Assembly (NCBI RefSeq): GCF_003086295.3
Contig: NC_092040.1
Location: forward strand, 60,057,559 to 60,121,558
Length of the DNA: 64,000 nucleotides
Source of the DNA: Arachis hypogaea
Lineage: Eukaryota > Streptophyta > Magnoliopsida > Fabales > Fabaceae
Reading direction: 5' to 3'
The position numbers and the translations under genes are program-made. The notes beneath the pieces were generated by a model that made no database searches, was not told the origin of the DNA, and saw nothing but the letters and a program-made list of their open reading frames with translations. Of the stretch, positions 11,379 through 24,938 are shown one piece after another. How positions within the stretch are numbered: position 1 is the stretch's first letter; each line of letters opens with the position of its first letter.

Positions 11379-13735
11379 TTTAATATTAAAATACAAGGCA
11401 AACATTTTGTTAGTGTTGAAGCAATAATAATATCGAAACAATCACATTTTGCAATTGAGAATTTGTTCATTGTTTCTCATTATTTTTTTTCCTTACAAAT
11501 GATGTTAATTAATTTATTATGTTGCTCCCCTTGTAATATATTGTTTCCTACATTGTTACTGGCCTACTAGAATAGAGTAATATTTTATGTTTATTAGTCT
11601 TATTATGTAATAATAATATTTTGTAAAGTCCATTATTCAATAACACATAACAAGTATTTAAGTATAACAAGTATATTAGTCTTATAATCCACCTTAAAAG
11701 TCGTACCACTTTATTATCGATGACTTATAACTCGAGTATAAAAATTTGAAAATTACAGTGTTACATCAACGAGCGACACTTGTGATTACCTTAACAGTAG
11801 ATTGAGAGCATCTTTTCCAAGCTTGCATCATTAGTGACATACATCGCTTAAAATTGAATAAACTGCACGTCTATATAAAATACTTGTTACCCTTTTTATC
11901 ATAAGATGATCCATATTTTGACAAATAACAATATTGCACTCTTTAAATGATACCGTCAAAGAAATAATAAGTCTACATAAATTATATATAAATATTACAT
12001 CTTTAGACATATATGATAAAATATGACCATTATAATAGACTCTTAAACTAACAGCATTATCTATATTCTCCTTAAAAAAAATTTCTAACTCTCACTTAGC
12101 ATACAAGAACAAAAAAAATATTACAATAGCGAGAACGAATGAATATATAATTAGGCGAATAAAAAGAGGTGGAGAAGTGAGATAAGTTGCAAATAAACAA
12201 AGTAACAAACTCTCTGTACATAGGCAAAGTTTTCATAAATCATTGCCTACAATTAGGATGTTTAAAAATATAAAAATTTAAAAAAAAATAAATTGTTGGA
12301 CACAATTTTCTTGTCAAAGTTCATCCAATGTGAAATTGTCATTCACAATTTTTGAAGAAAAATACTATTTGTATAACAAAATTTAGTCTTTGGTCAGTTT
12401 TTAATATTATTTAATTATTTTTTAATTTAAAACATATTCCTATTTTTTAGATACATATTTATAATTAAGATTAATTTAAATTTTAAAAACTAAAATTTCT
12501 CTAACTTCCTATCCATTTTATAGTTAGTTATTTTTTTTTCTTTTACATTCTTTTCTCTCTCTGTAACACGATTTTTTTTCTTTCTTCTATTCTTCTATGT
12601 TGTTCTCCGCTTCTTTCTTATAGCGGCTATAATTCCTATTTCAATTGTAACACATCTAAAATTATTAACTTATACAGAAAATATTTTTAAAACACATCCA
12701 AAATCATAAATCTAAAATTTAAATTTAAACATTAAAAAATAATTGTAACACATATAAAATTATGAAATGAATTTAAACTCTTGTCGTGGCTGTAATTGCA
12801 GATATAACAATGTTGATAATTTGAGGATTGTGATTCTTTAAGTTGTTATTCTATCTAAATCATTCTCCAATGGAAATTAGGATGTTGTACATAATATGCA
12901 AAATCAATGTGATTGAATAACTAAACAGATACATACGATTAATTATGAATCACTTTCTTTTAAATACATCCAAAATACCTGAGGTCCACTTCCGATGAAG
13001 AAGGATTAGCAACGCCATTGAGGACTAACGTGGCAAGGAGTAGGACGAAGCGAGGTTGCGAACTGAGTGGCAAGGTGGAAGGTGATGCCAAAGACGAGCG
13101 AGGCGGACAACGGCGTTGCAGAGGAACGGCGAAACGGAAGAACGGCGCTGGAGATGACGCAGCAGCGCGGACAAATAATCACACGGATGAATTAAAATCT
13201 TTAATTTTACTGAATTTATATTTTTGAAAGTGTATTTAAATGATAATCTGTTAATAATTAAAAATAATAAAACTGAAACCGAAATTTTAAATTTTAAATA
13301 TTAAATTTTAAATTTTAGTTTTATTTAGTTTGTATTTTAGATGTGTATTCAATTTTAAAAAGATACTACATCTATTTAAACGTGTTTGTTTTACTTTTTT
13401 TTAAATTATTATAATAAAAGGCTAAATATTGTACAATTTTTGAAGGATACCTAATTGAATTAATTTTCAAAAGCATGAATTTTTCTTTTTCTCCATTGTA
13501 AAATCGCCATTTGTGATTTTTGAAAGCAGAAATTTATCTTTAGTGAAATCGTGATCTACATTTCAGTTCTGCTATGTCAAAAAATTTTCTTTAGTGAAAT
13601 TGTGATTCACAATTTGTTTTAACTTTAAATATATCCTATATCAAACGTATTACACTAAAATAACTCCATATTAACATAAATCAAGTTCCATTATCCGATA
13701 TTAAAAAAAAATAGCCTCTAGTTTTTAGTCCAATT
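11379..13735. other. AT-rich intergenic spacer
   Basis: No gene, RNA gene or element boundary could be supported here. The sequence is strongly AT-rich, with a more GC-rich island at about 12980-13180 whose frames show no known domain. Similar GAAATTGTGATTCACAATTT-like phrases recur near 12340, 13540 and 13595, which hints at decayed repeats. The last five bases (13731-13735, CAATT) are the left target duplication of the copia element. Confidence 0.6.
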
Positions 13736-14088
13736 TGTTATAATAAGGTCAAATACATGAATGCCCATTTATGACTTAGGCGGTAAACGATGAAAGAATA
13801 ACTTTTCAAGGATGAATTAAAATAAATGAGAGTTAAAAGTAAGAGCTCCTTACCTGTATAAATAGAAGGCATCATCAGATACTTTTTACACAGTAATAAA
13901 AAAACATTCTTCACTCTCTCTTTCTTATATTATTCTCCTTCTCTTATATTCTTTCCTATAATATTAATATATTAATTATATTGTTATAGTAATTATGGTG
14001 AATAGTAATCCTAGAGTTATATAATTATATTTTCATATTTTATATTTGTTACCTCTTTCTTATTTATTTATTTGGTTATTTTACAACA
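13736..14088 (+). repeat. Copia 5' LTR
   Basis: 353 bp, TG...CA. It contains a TATA-like TGTATAAATAGAAGG near 13855 and matches 48275-48635. Confidence 0.93.
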
Positions 14089-14089
14089 C

Positions 14090-14103
14090 GTTATCAGCAC
14101 GAA
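14090..14103 (+). other. Probable copia primer-binding site
   Basis: GTTATCAGCACGAA follows the 5' LTR by one base. Plant copia elements usually have a TGGTATCAGAGC-type site pairing with initiator tRNA-Met. This one only partly resembles it, so the call rests mainly on position. Confidence 0.45.
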
Positions 14104-14148
14104 GCTCTAATGAAGTTTTAGGAAGACTTCAGGTAACAAATTTTTATT

Positions 14149-14935
14149 ATGTCGAAACTCTTTCATCTTGAATATAATGCTCTTGATATATCTGAAAATG
14201 ATTATTTACCATGGATACTAGATGCTAAAATCCATCTTGATTCAATGGATCTTGAAGATATACCATTGAGGCTGAAAATAATACATCCCAGAAGGATAAA
14301 GCCAAAGCCATATTTTTCCTTCGTCGTCATCTTGACGTATGATTGAAAAATGAATATCCCACATTAAAAGATCATGTAGATCTATGGAAAGACCTTGAAG
14401 AAAGGTACAATCATCAAAAGATGGTGATACTTTCTCAAGCCCGATATGTTAGAGAAAACTTTCTCGACCTTCTATGCCTCGAATGTGCTCCTGCAACAGC
14501 AGTATCGAGAAAAAGGATTTAAAAATTTTTGAGCTAATCTCTTACTTTCCTATTGCTGGACGCAACAATGAATTGCTTTTAAGAAATCATGAAGCGCGCC
14601 CAGCTGGCGCCGCCCCATTTCCTGAAGCAAATGCAGCAAATTATAACCCCAGAAGAGGTAAATGGCAAGATTTTGATAACAAGAAAAATTATGGAAGGAA
14701 AAGAAATTATGTTCACAAGAAAAGATCTCACCAGAAGTGGGATAAAGAAAGAAACAATGGGCAAAGTATATCAATTGAGGATAAATGTTTCCATTGTGGT
14801 GGAAAGGGCCATTGGTCACATACCTATCGTACCTCAAGGAACCTAGTTGATCTTTATCAAGCATCATTGAAAAAGGATGACAAAGAAAAGGAAACAAATT
14901 TTGTTTCAAATGATGAAAATTCCACCACTCATTAA
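14149..14935 (+). pseudogene. Copia gag with zinc knuckle, frameshifted
   Basis: Starts MSKLFHLEYNALDISENDYL, the usual N-terminus of plant copia gag, followed by WILDAKIHLD. The frame shifts near 14340 and 14470. The nucleic-acid-binding knuckle is at about 14790 (CFHCGGKGHWSHTY): the final cysteine of CX2CX4HX4C has become tyrosine. Gag would form the virus-like particle; this copy is not usable. Confidence 0.85.
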
Positions 14936-15100
14936 TATGTATCTAATTTCTTTAAGGATTCTGAAGAAAATATTGGCTATTTGATCAATGATGAAATAGT
15001 TTGATATATGTATGTGTCTGTTAAGTATTCATGTGAATAATTTTACTGTGCATGTACTTCTACTCATTTTATTATTATTATCATTTATTTTTGAAGAAAA

Positions 15101-15706
15101 ATGGTAAGGACATATTCTAAAGATATTTGCCTTGCGGATAGTGCAAGTTCACGCACTATTCTTAAAAGTACTATATATTTTACCCATCTTGTGCCAAAAG
15201 AAGAATATGTTAATACTATTATTGGCTCAGGCAATGTGATAGAAGGCTCCGAAAGAGCTATAATTTTGTTTCCTAGAGGAACAAAATTTATAATAAATAA
15301 CACACTATAGAGACTATGAATAAGGGAAGTCCTGAGTACTTATGTATCACAACTCATGATTCAAATAAAAAGGTTATATTAGAAAAGTTGCCCTCACTTT
15401 CATCTGGGTTATATTATACCAAGATTAGTGCAATTGAATCACATGCCATTGTAAACCAGAAGTTTACCAGCCCAAATGAATTCATAACTTGGCATGATAG
15501 ATTAGGTCATCCGGGAACAACCATGATGAGGAGAATTATTGAAAACTCTCACGGACATTCACTAAAGAACCAGAAGATTCTTAAATCTAGTGAATTTTGT
15601 TGTGATGCATGTTCTCAAAGGAAGTTAATTTTAAAGCCATCACCAGTAAAGATTGGATTTGAGTCCCCTGAATTTCTAGAAAGGATTCAAGGTGATATAT
15701 GTGGAC
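15101..15706 (+). pseudogene. Copia protease and GAG-pre-integrase segment
   Basis: The protease active-site region reads LADSASSRTIL at about 15130; copia proteases normally have DSG or DSA here. A stop after NNTL (15308-15310) breaks the frame. It is followed by the GAG-pre-integrase domain with its HDRLGHPG motif at 15493 and the CCDACSQRK zinc-binding cysteines at 15600. The integrase core starts with GDICGPIH and is cut at 15707-15714 by the target site of the hAT insertion. Confidence 0.88.
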
Positions 15707-17005
15707 CTATTCATTAGCGGTGGTAAAACAGGTCGAACTCGCCGGATCAAACCGCCAAAACCGCCAAAAAAGGCAGGTCGGGCCGAGATTTTGAACCCGC
15801 CAAATTTTAAAACACCGCCTAAACCGCACTGCCAAACCCGCGGGCCAAGGCGGGGTGGGGCGGGCTGCCAACTTATTTTTTTAAGGGTATTTTTGTAAAT
15901 TTACATATCATATAAATAAAAAATTTACTTTTCCTTCCCACAACACAACCCCAGCCGGCCCTAATTTCCCTTCCCTCAGTTCCCTGACCTTGACTCCTTG
16001 AGAGAATCAGAGTTGAGAGTGAGACCCTGAGTCTCTAACCCTCGAGGCCTCGACTTCCTTCAACCTTCAGCCTTCAGCAGCTCATCGTCGTCGGTGTCCC
16101 AATCGTCGGTCCCTATCTCATCATCACGATTCTCGCCAGTCCTCACCGAATCGCACTCCCAGCGGTGCTGTTTGGTCTTGCCTCTGCTCTATCCTCTGCT
16201 CATCTCTCCTCCTTTGCAGCTCATAGTTGTCGGTCTCTCAGTCGCCGGTCCCTGTCTCATCACGATTCTCGCTAGTCCTCACCGAATCGCACTCCCAGTG
16301 GTGCTGTTTGGTCTTGCCTCTACTCTATCATCTATCCTCTTCACATCTCTCATCCTTTGAAAATCGGGCCTCGACGGTTGTGTCCGGCCTCCGGCGGAAT
16401 CCCGGCGCGCTCCTCTCTCCTCCTCTGCTTCTTGGCGGGTGGCGGTTGTGTTTCAAATTTCCAGTAGGTGAAAATTTTTATTTTCTTTTTTTTTAAATAA
16501 GGAACTGTGAATCTGTGATTACCTATTCTTTGTTTTTGTTAGGGCTCTATCATATAATCATATACTCATGTGTTTGTGGGTGTGGATAGCTTGTTTCATG
16601 CTTTTCAAATTTTTTGTGAATTTGTTTATGAAATTTGTTTTACTGGACAGATTCTTCATTCTTTCATGCTTTTGTGGACAGCTTCTTTTTCCTATTTTTA
16701 AAATGCTAAGTTGCTTACTAACTTCTAATTTATGAATGAAGTCAAACATTGAAACTAGTTTGGTGGCTTGGTAGCTTGATTGAATATGCTATTGACTATT
16801 TATTCTTAATTTCTTATTTATGTTGATATGTTTTCTTTGATATGCATTCTGTTTTAATTCATTGCGTTAATGTGTTTTGCCTTTCTGGGATGCTTGGTGT
16901 ATTTGTTTTGATGCAAAATTATTAATGGTTCAGTTCTGATGCTTAGCTTCTTTCATACTTGTTCTGATGTAGTTGGGTTATTTAGGTTGAGTTGTTGATT
17001 TTGCT

Positions 17006-19170
17006 ATGGATAACTCTTTCTCTATGGAGGTTGATGGTGGGAATGTAACACAAAATCCTTAAAATATGGAAACATCTGAAACGGCAAAAGATATTAAAAA
17101 GAAAAAGACGAAGGCAACAACATCTGATGTGTGGAGATATTTCACAAAGCTTGGACCTAGTGATGATGGTATAGATCGTGCTCAATGTGATGGATGTAAA
17201 CAGAAGTTTAAGGCTGGTGGTAAACAATATGGGACATCGTCACTTAAGCATCATTTAGACAGGTGCGTGAAAATGGACTTTGAGGATATTGGTCAAACTT
17301 TGATAGAAATGCAAAATAAAATAGGGGCTCTCAAGATAGATAATCATGTATCGCGTGAGATGTTTGCTGCCTTTGTGATTGATTGTGATGTTCCCTTTTC
17401 TATTGTTGATAATATGAAATTTAGGAATTGGCTAAAATACATCAGTCCAACTCTAGGCCTGATTACTAAAAATACTCTTAAGGAGGATGTGCTAAAAATT
17501 TACACAAGGGAAAAAGAAAAGCTTAAAAGTACTTTAGTAGGCATTCCTAATAGAATTTGTTTGACTTCTTATTTGTGGACATCCATCACTACAGAGGGTT
17601 TTTTATGCTTAACTACTCACTTTGTTGATTCAACTTGGAAATTGCAAAGTAAAATTTTGAGTTTTTGTCATATGCTTCCTCCTCACAAGGGATTTGAATT
17701 GTCTTCCAAGATTTTTGAGCTTTTAAATGAGTGGAAAATTGAAAAGAAGATTATGACTCTTACACTAGATAATGCATCTGCTAATGATATATGCCAAGAT
17801 CATTTGAAAAGTACATTAAATATGCATGATTGGTTGTTGTGTGATGGGGAGTTCTTTCATATTCGTTGTTTTGCTAATATCTTGAATCTTATTATACAAG
17901 ATGGATTAAAATCTGCTCATGATGCATTGAATAAGATTAGGAAAAGTGTGAAATATGTAAGGGGATCGGAAAGTAGAATGATAAGGTTTAAAGAATGTGT
18001 TTCTACGATTCATGGTTTGAATTTTATAAGTGGGTTGCATCTAGATGTTACTACTCGATGGAATTCTATGTACATTATGCTCGAAAGTGCTATCAAGTAT
18101 CGGAAGGCCTTTGAGTATTTGAAGGCAACCGATCATGCTTATAAGTATTGTCCTTCAGTTGATGAATGGGGGAGAGCTGAAAGGATATGTGAATTTTTAT
18201 ACCCGTTTTATGAAACTACTAATTTGATTTCTGGCATATCTTACCCTACTTCGAATTTGTATTTTCTACAAGTCTATCATATTTAATGTGTTTTGATGGG
18301 AAGTTTGAGAAGTGAAGATGAGCTTCTAAGGAGCATAGGAGAAAAGATGATGAACAAATTTAAGAAGTATTGGAAAAAGTATAGTGTCATTCTTACATTT
18401 GGTGATGTTCTTGATCCTAGGCTTAAGATTTCTACTTTAGAGCTTACGAGCTTTTCGAAAAATATGACAAGAATTATCCTCCAACTGTTGAAGCACAAGG
18501 ACCTAGTATTCAGTCTTCATCCATGACTCATACCCCTGAAAGTGCAAGCAAGAAGCAACTTGCGATTGTTGGCGTAAGTAATGTTTAACATAATTTAATT
18601 CTCTTATATTATTGATTGTGATTATTCTATCCTAACAATATGTGATTATTTGTATTTTGCTAGAAATTGATGAAACGTAACCATCAAGCTGAGGTTTCTA
18701 GTGGAAAGAATCCACTTGATACATACTTGGAGGAGCTACTTTTTTCAAAGGATTGCTTTGAAGATTTAGATGTTTTGGAATGGTGGAAATTATATGAGAG
18801 TCGTTATCCGAAGTTATCAATCATGGCACGTGATTTATTGAGTATTCCAATTACTACGGTTGCATCGGAATTTGCCTTTAGTATTGGAGCTCATGTCATT
18901 AACAAATATAGAAGTCGAATGTTGCCAGAAAATGTTGAAGCTGTGATTTGTACTCGCAATTGGAATAAAGGCTTTGTTGATGGTAATTAGATTGTTAGTT
19001 ACTAATTTAATATTTATATAATACTTAAGTATTTATATCTTGTTCTAAATTTGGGTATTCTTCTAATTGTAGGTGAAAGTGAAGATGTGAATCCTCAAGG
19101 TGCTAGGCGAGGCGGTGTTTCAACTTCCGGATCAGATTCAAATTTTATTGATTTGGAAGTTGATAATTGA
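17006..19170 (+). pseudogene. BED-finger hAT transposase (RICESLEEPER-like), nearly complete but interrupted
   Basis: An upstream ATG at 17006 is in frame with 17066, but a TAA lies between them at 17060, so 17066 is the usable start today. The order of domains is a basic N-terminus, a BED zinc finger (CDGCKQKFK...SLKHHLDRC, about 17185-17265), the hAT catalytic region with TLDNASAND and FHIRCFANILNLI, and WNSMYIML. The frame breaks at about 18284 and again near 18500. The dimerisation domain is at 18667-18990 (TTVASEFAFSIGAHVINKYRSR), and after an intron there is an acidic tail ending at 19170. It would cut and paste elements with TAGGGGTG-type ends. Confidence 0.9.
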
Positions 19171-19370
19171 TTTTTGTGGATTGATTTAAGGATTTTTTTT
19201 GGGTGTCTTGTTGATTTATGAATTATGTTGTGTGTTTTGTTTTAATTATAGTAGGATTTATGTGTGGATTATGTGTTTATTTTATTATTGTTATGAACTT
19301 ATGTTTGAGACTTTGATACTTATTATTTGTTATGTTATTTTCAATGAAAAAAGTTATAATGGTTAATTAT

Positions 19371-21045
19371 TGATGAGTGGATAATTTATACGCTTTTTGG
19401 TATTGTTTTTAGGTAGTTTTTAGTATGATCTAGTTACTTTTAGGGATGTTTTCATTAGTTTTTATGCTAAATTTACATTTCTGGACTTTACTATGAGTTT
19501 GTGTATTTTTCTGTGATTTCAGGTAATTTCTGGCTGAAATTGAGAGACCTGAGCAAAACTCTGATAAAAGGCTGACAAAGGACTGCTGATGCTGTTGGAT
19601 TCTGACCTCTCTGCACTCAAAATGGATTTTCTGGAGCTACAAAACTCCAAATGGTGCGCTCTCAAAAGCGTTGGAAAGTAGACATCCAGAGCTTTCTAGC
19701 AGAATATAATAGCTCATACTTTATTTGATATTTGACCACGTAAACCGGAACTCAACGCTAGTTTCATGCTGCATTCTGGAGTCAAACGCCAGAAACACAT
19801 CACGAACCAGAGTTGAACGCCCAAAACACGTTACAACTTGGCGTTCAACTCCAAGAGAAGCCTCAACTCGTGGATACATCAAGCTCAGCCCAAGCACACA
19901 CCAAGTGGGCCCCGGAAGTGGATTTATGCATCAATTACTTATCTCTGTAAACCCTAGTAGCTAGTTTAGCATAAATAGAACTTTTTACTAGTCTATGAGA
20001 CATCGTGGTTAGCTTGGTTCCATATTTTTTCTTTTGATCATTCAGTCTTTTGGCCACGTTAAATATTGGGACGTTTAGTTCTTAGATCTGGGGGCTGGCC
20101 ATTCGGCCATGCCTGGACCTTTCACTTATGTATTTTCAACGGTGGGGTTTCTACACACCATATATTAAGGGTGTGGAGCTCTACTGTACCTCAAGTTTTA
20201 ATTCAATTACTACTATTTTCTATTCAATTCGATTTATTCCTGTTTTAAGATATTCGTTGCACTTCAACTTGATGAATGTGATGATCCGTGACACTCATCA
20301 TCATTCTCACCTATGAACGCGCGTGACTGACAACCACTTCCGTTCTACCTTAGACCGGGTGTATATCTCTTGGATTCCTTGATCAGAATCTTCGTGGTAT
20401 AAGCTAGAATTGATGGCGGCATTCATGGGAATCCGGAAAGTCTAACCTTGTCTGTGGTATTCCGAGTAGGATTCCGGGATTGAATGACTGCGATGAGCTT
20501 CAAACTCCTGAAGGCTGAGCGTTAGTGACAGACACAAAAGAATCACGGGATTCTATTCCAACCTGATTGAGAACCGACAGATGATTAGCCGTGCTGTGAC
20601 AGAGCATTTGGACCATTTTCACTGAGAGGATGGGATGTAGCCAATGACAACGGTGATGCCCTGCATACAGCTTGCCATGGAAAGGAGTAAGAAGGATTGG
20701 ATGATAGCAGCAGGAAAGCAGAGATTCAACAGGGACAAGCATCTCCATACGCTTATCTGAAATTTCCACCATTAATTTACATAAGTATTTCTATCCTATT
20801 TTATTTATCTTTTAATTATCTAATCCAGTCACATTTGAATCAGCCTGACTGAGATCTACAAGATGACCATAGATTGCTTCATACCAACAATCTCCGTGGG
20901 ATCGACCCTTACTCACGTAAAGTATTACTTGGACGACCCAGTGCACTTGCTGGTTAGTTGTGCGGAGTTGTGACTAAGTGTAATTCACGTGTGAGAGCTA
21001 CCAAAATATTGGAGCCATTGTTGATGATCACAATTCCGCCCACCA
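19371..21045 (+). repeat. Element 1, 5' LTR
   Basis: 1675 bp, from TGATGAGTGG to CCCACCA. A TATA-like AGCATAAATAGAA lies near 19970. Short GGCGTT-type palindromes are found at 19750-19850. The antisense reading frame at 20500-20772 is also open in the 3' LTR but has no recognisable domain. Confidence 0.94.
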
Positions 21046-21051
21046 AGTTTT

Positions 21052-21069
21052 TGGCGCCGTTGCTGGGGA
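21052..21069 (+). other. Primer-binding site, tRNA-Asp type
   Basis: TGGCGCCGTTGCTGGGGA, six bases after the LTR. Plant tRNA-Asp ends complementary to this with one mismatch (CCGGCAACGGCGCCA, known tRNA). Confidence 0.85.
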
Positions 21070-22658
21070 TTGTTCGAGTATGGACAACTGACGGTTCATC
21101 TTGTTGCTCAGATTAGGTAATTTTCTTTTCAAAAAGTTTTCAATAATCTTTCAAAAAAAAAATTTACTTTATTTTTGTTTTTCTAAAGAATATTTTCGAA
21201 AAAAATAAAAGAAAATACAAAAAAAATTAGAAAATCATAAAAACCAAAAATATTTTATGTTCCTTGTTTGAGTCTTGAGTCAATTTTTAAGTTTGGTGTC
21301 AATTGCATGTTTTAAAAATTATTATGCATTTTTCAAAAATTCATGCATTCATAGTGTTCTTCATGATCTGCAAGTTGTTCTTGGTAAGTCTTCTTGTTTG
21401 ATCTTGATGTTTTCTTGTTTTGTGTTGTTTGTTGTTTTTCATATGCATTTTTGCATTCATAGTGTCCATGCATTAAAGAACTCTAAGTTTGGTGTCTTGC
21501 ATGTTTTCTTTGCATTAAAAATTTTCAAAAATATGTTCTTGATGTTCATCACGATCTTCAAAGTGTTCTTGGTGTTCATCTTGACATTCATAGTGTTCTT
21601 GCATGCATCATGAGTTTTGATTCATAATTTGCATGTTGTGAGTCATTTTTTTTGTTTTTCTCTCATCATAAAAAATTCAAAAATCAAAAAATATTTTTTC
21701 CTTATTCATCTCCAAATTTTCGAAAATTTGAGTTGACTTAGTCAAAAATTTTTAAAATTAGTTGTTTCTCATAAGTCAAGTTAAATTTTCAAATTTAAAA
21801 ATCTTATCTTTTCAAAATTTTTTTCAAAAATCAAATCTCCTTCATTTTTTTATAATTTTCGAAATTTTTAAAATTTATTTTCAAAATCTTTTTCTTAATT
21901 TTATTTCAAAATTTTCGAAAATTATGCTAACAATTAATATGATTGATTCAAAAATTTGAAGTTTGTTACTTTCTTGTTAAGAAAGGTTCAATCTCTAAAT
22001 TCTAGAATCTTATCTTTTAGTTTCTTGTTAGTTAAGTAATTAATTTTAATTTTAAAAATTAAATCTTTTTCAACCATATCTTTTTATCATATCTTTTATC
22101 CTATCTTTTTATCATATCTTCTTATCTTATCTTTTTATCATATCTTTTTCAAAATTTTATCTTTCTCAAAAAAATTTTCAAAATATCTTATCTAACTTCT
22201 TAGCTTCTTATCTTTTCAAATTTGATTTTAATATCTTTTTCAACTAACTAATTAATTTTTTGTTTGTTTCTTATCTTTTTCAAAACCACCTAACTACTTC
22301 TCCCTCTCTAATTTTCGAAAATATCTCATCCCTTTTTCAAAATTCTTTTTAAAATTAACTAATTGTTTTAAATTTTAATTTTTAATTCTATCTCATCTTT
22401 AATTTTCGAAAATCACTAACTACTTTTTCAAAATTATTTTTGAAATCTTCCCTCTTCTCTTCTTCTATTTATTTATTTATTTACTAACACTTCTCTTCAC
22501 CTCTCTTCATCTCAAATCACTGCCCCTATCCTTACCCTTGTGTTTGGATTATTCCTTCTTCTTAATCCTTATCCCCTTTCTTCTTCTACTAATAATAAGG
22601 AACCTCTTTACTGTGACATAGAGGATTCCTCTTCTTTTCATGTTCTCTTCTCTTTCAT
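21070..22658 (+). other. Long untranslated leader of element 1
   Basis: About 1.6 kb without a meaningful ORF. It is very T-rich, with repeated TATCTTTT and TTTTCAAAA phrases, and carries two copies of AAGTTTGGTGTC at 21289 and 21485. The equivalent leader in element 2 (36774-38271) is collinear, so the leader is conserved although it does not code. Confidence 0.75.
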
Positions 22659-24938
22659 ATGAGCAGGAACAAGGAAAAAGGCACTCTTGTTGAAGCTGAT
22701 CCTGAACCTGAAAGGACTCTGAAGAGGAAACTAAGAGAAGCTAAATTACAACAATCCAGAGACAACCTTTCTGAAATTTTCGAACAAGAGAAGGAGATGG
22801 CAGCCGAACCCAACAATAATAATGCAAGGAGGATGCTTAGTGATTTTACTAAACCCACGTCCAAGTTTGACGGAAGAAGCATCTCAATTCCTGCCATTGA
22901 AGCAAACAATTTTGAGCTAAAACCTCAATTAGTTGCTTTAATGCAACAGAACTGCAAGTTTTATGGACTTCCATCTGAAGATCCTTATCAGTTTTTAACT
23001 GAGTTCTTGCAGATTTGTGAGACTGTTAAGACAAATGGAGTAGATCCTGAAGTCGACAGGCTCATGCTTTTCCCTTTTGCTGTAAGAGACAGAGCTAAAA
23101 CATGGTTGGACTCACAACCTAAAGATAGCCTGGACTCCTGGGATAAGCTGGTCACGACCTTCTTGGATAAATTCTTTCCTCCTCAAAAGCTGAGCAAGCT
23201 TAGAGTGGATGTTCAGACCTTCAAGCAAAAAGATGGTGAATCCCTCTATGAAGCTTGGGAAAGATACAAGCAGATGACCAAAAAATGTCCTTCTGACATG
23301 TTTTCATAATGGACCATATTAGATATATTTTATTATGGTCTATTTGAGTTTTCCAAGATGTCATTGGACCATTCTGCAGGTGGATCCATTCACCTAAAGA
23401 AAACGCCTGCAGAAGCTCAAGAACTTATTGACATGGTTGCAAATAACCAATTTATATACACTTCTGAGCGAAATTCCGTGAATAATGGGACGCCTCAGAG
23501 GAAGGGAGTTCTTGAAATTGATGCTCTGAATGCCATATTGGCTCAGAATAAAGTGTTGACTCAGCAAGTCAACATGGTTTATCAAAGTCTGAATGGATGG
23601 CAAAATGCATCCAACAGTACTAAAGAGGCAGCTTCTGAAGAAGCTTATGATCCTGAAAACCCTGCAATGGCAGAGGTAAATTACATGGGTGAACCTTATG
23701 GAAACACCTATAATTCATCATGGAGAAATCATCCAAATTTCTCATAGAAGGATCAACAAAAGCCTCAACAAGGCTTTAATAATGGTGGAAGAAACAGGCT
23801 CAGCAATAACAAGCCTTTTCCATCATCTTCTCAGCAACAGACAGAGAATTTTGAGCAGAGCCCCTCTAATCTAGCAAATTTAGTCTCTGATCTATCTAAG
23901 GACACTTTAAGTTTCATGAGTAAAACAAGGTCCTCCATCAGAAATTTGGAGGCACAAGTGGGCCAGCTGAGTAAGAAAGTCACTGAAACTCCTCCCAGTA
24001 TTCTCCTAAGCAATATAAAAGAAAATCCAAAAGGAGAGTGCAAGGCCATTGATGTAATCAATATGGCCGAATGCACAAGGGAGGAGAAGGACGAAAATCA
24101 TAGTGAGGAAGACCTCCTGGGACGTCTCTCAAACAAGAAGGAGTTCTCTATTGAGGACCTAAAGGAATCTGAGGCTCATATAGAGACCATAGAGATTCCA
24201 CTAAATCTCCTTCTGCCATTCATGAGCTCTGAAGATTATTCTTCCTCAGAAGAGGATGAAGATGTGACTAGAGAGCAAGTTGCTCAATATCTAGGAGCCA
24301 TCATGAAGCTGAATGCCAAGTTGTTTGGTAATGAGACTTGGGAAGGTGAACCTCCCTTGCTCATTAGTGAACTAGATACATGGGTTCAGAAAAATTTACC
24401 TCAAAAGAGACAAGATCCTGGTAAATTCTTAATACCCTGTACCATAGGCACCATGACCTTTAACAAGGCTCTGTGTGACCTGGGGTCAGGCATAAATCTT
24501 ATGCCGCTCTCTGTAATGGAGAAACTAGGGATCATTGAGGTACAGCCTACCTTATTCTCATTACAATTGGCAAACAAGTCAGTAAGACAAGCTTATGGTT
24601 TAGTAGAGGACATGTTAGTAAAGGTTGAAGGCCTTTACATCCCTGCTGATTTCATAATCTTAGACACTAGGAAGGAAGAGGATGAATGCATCATCCTTGG
24701 AAGACCTATTCTAGCCACAACAGAAGCTATGATATATGTTAACAGAGGAGAATTAGTCCTTCAATTGAATGGGGACTACCTTGTGTTTAAGGCACACGGC
24801 TATCCTTCTGTAACAAGGGAGAGTAAGCATGCAGAGCTTCTCTCAGTACAGAGTCAAACAGAGCCCCCACAGTCAAACTCTAAGTTTGGTGTTGGGAGGC
24901 CACAACCAAACTCTAAGTTTGGTGTTGAATCCCCATAA
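22659..24938 (+). pseudogene. Element 1 gag-protease ORF with two nonsense mutations
   Basis: One frame of 760 codons from MSRNKEKGTLVE. It includes the retrotransposon gag domain (roughly residues 80-215: FYGLPSEDPYQFLTEFLQIC, AVRDRAKTWLDSQP, LVTTFLDKFFPPQK). In the C-terminal third is an aspartic-protease-like segment (LCDLGSGINLMP, then CIILGRPI). Stops are TAA at 23307-23309, where element 2 has GAA, and TAG at 23745-23747, where element 2 has TGG. The C-terminus carries repeats of NSKFGV. Gag would build particles and package the RNA. Confidence 0.9.

Noticed and set aside
13018..13227. Small basic protein gene
   Set aside because: A 69-codon frame in a GC-rich island without introns, domain or neighbours; composition alone explains it.
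20500..20772. Conserved 90-residue antisense ORF in the LTRs (also 28349-28621)
   Set aside because: It is open simply because the LTR copies are closely related. In the solo LTR at 30388 and in element 2 the frame is broken or shifted, and no domain is recognised.
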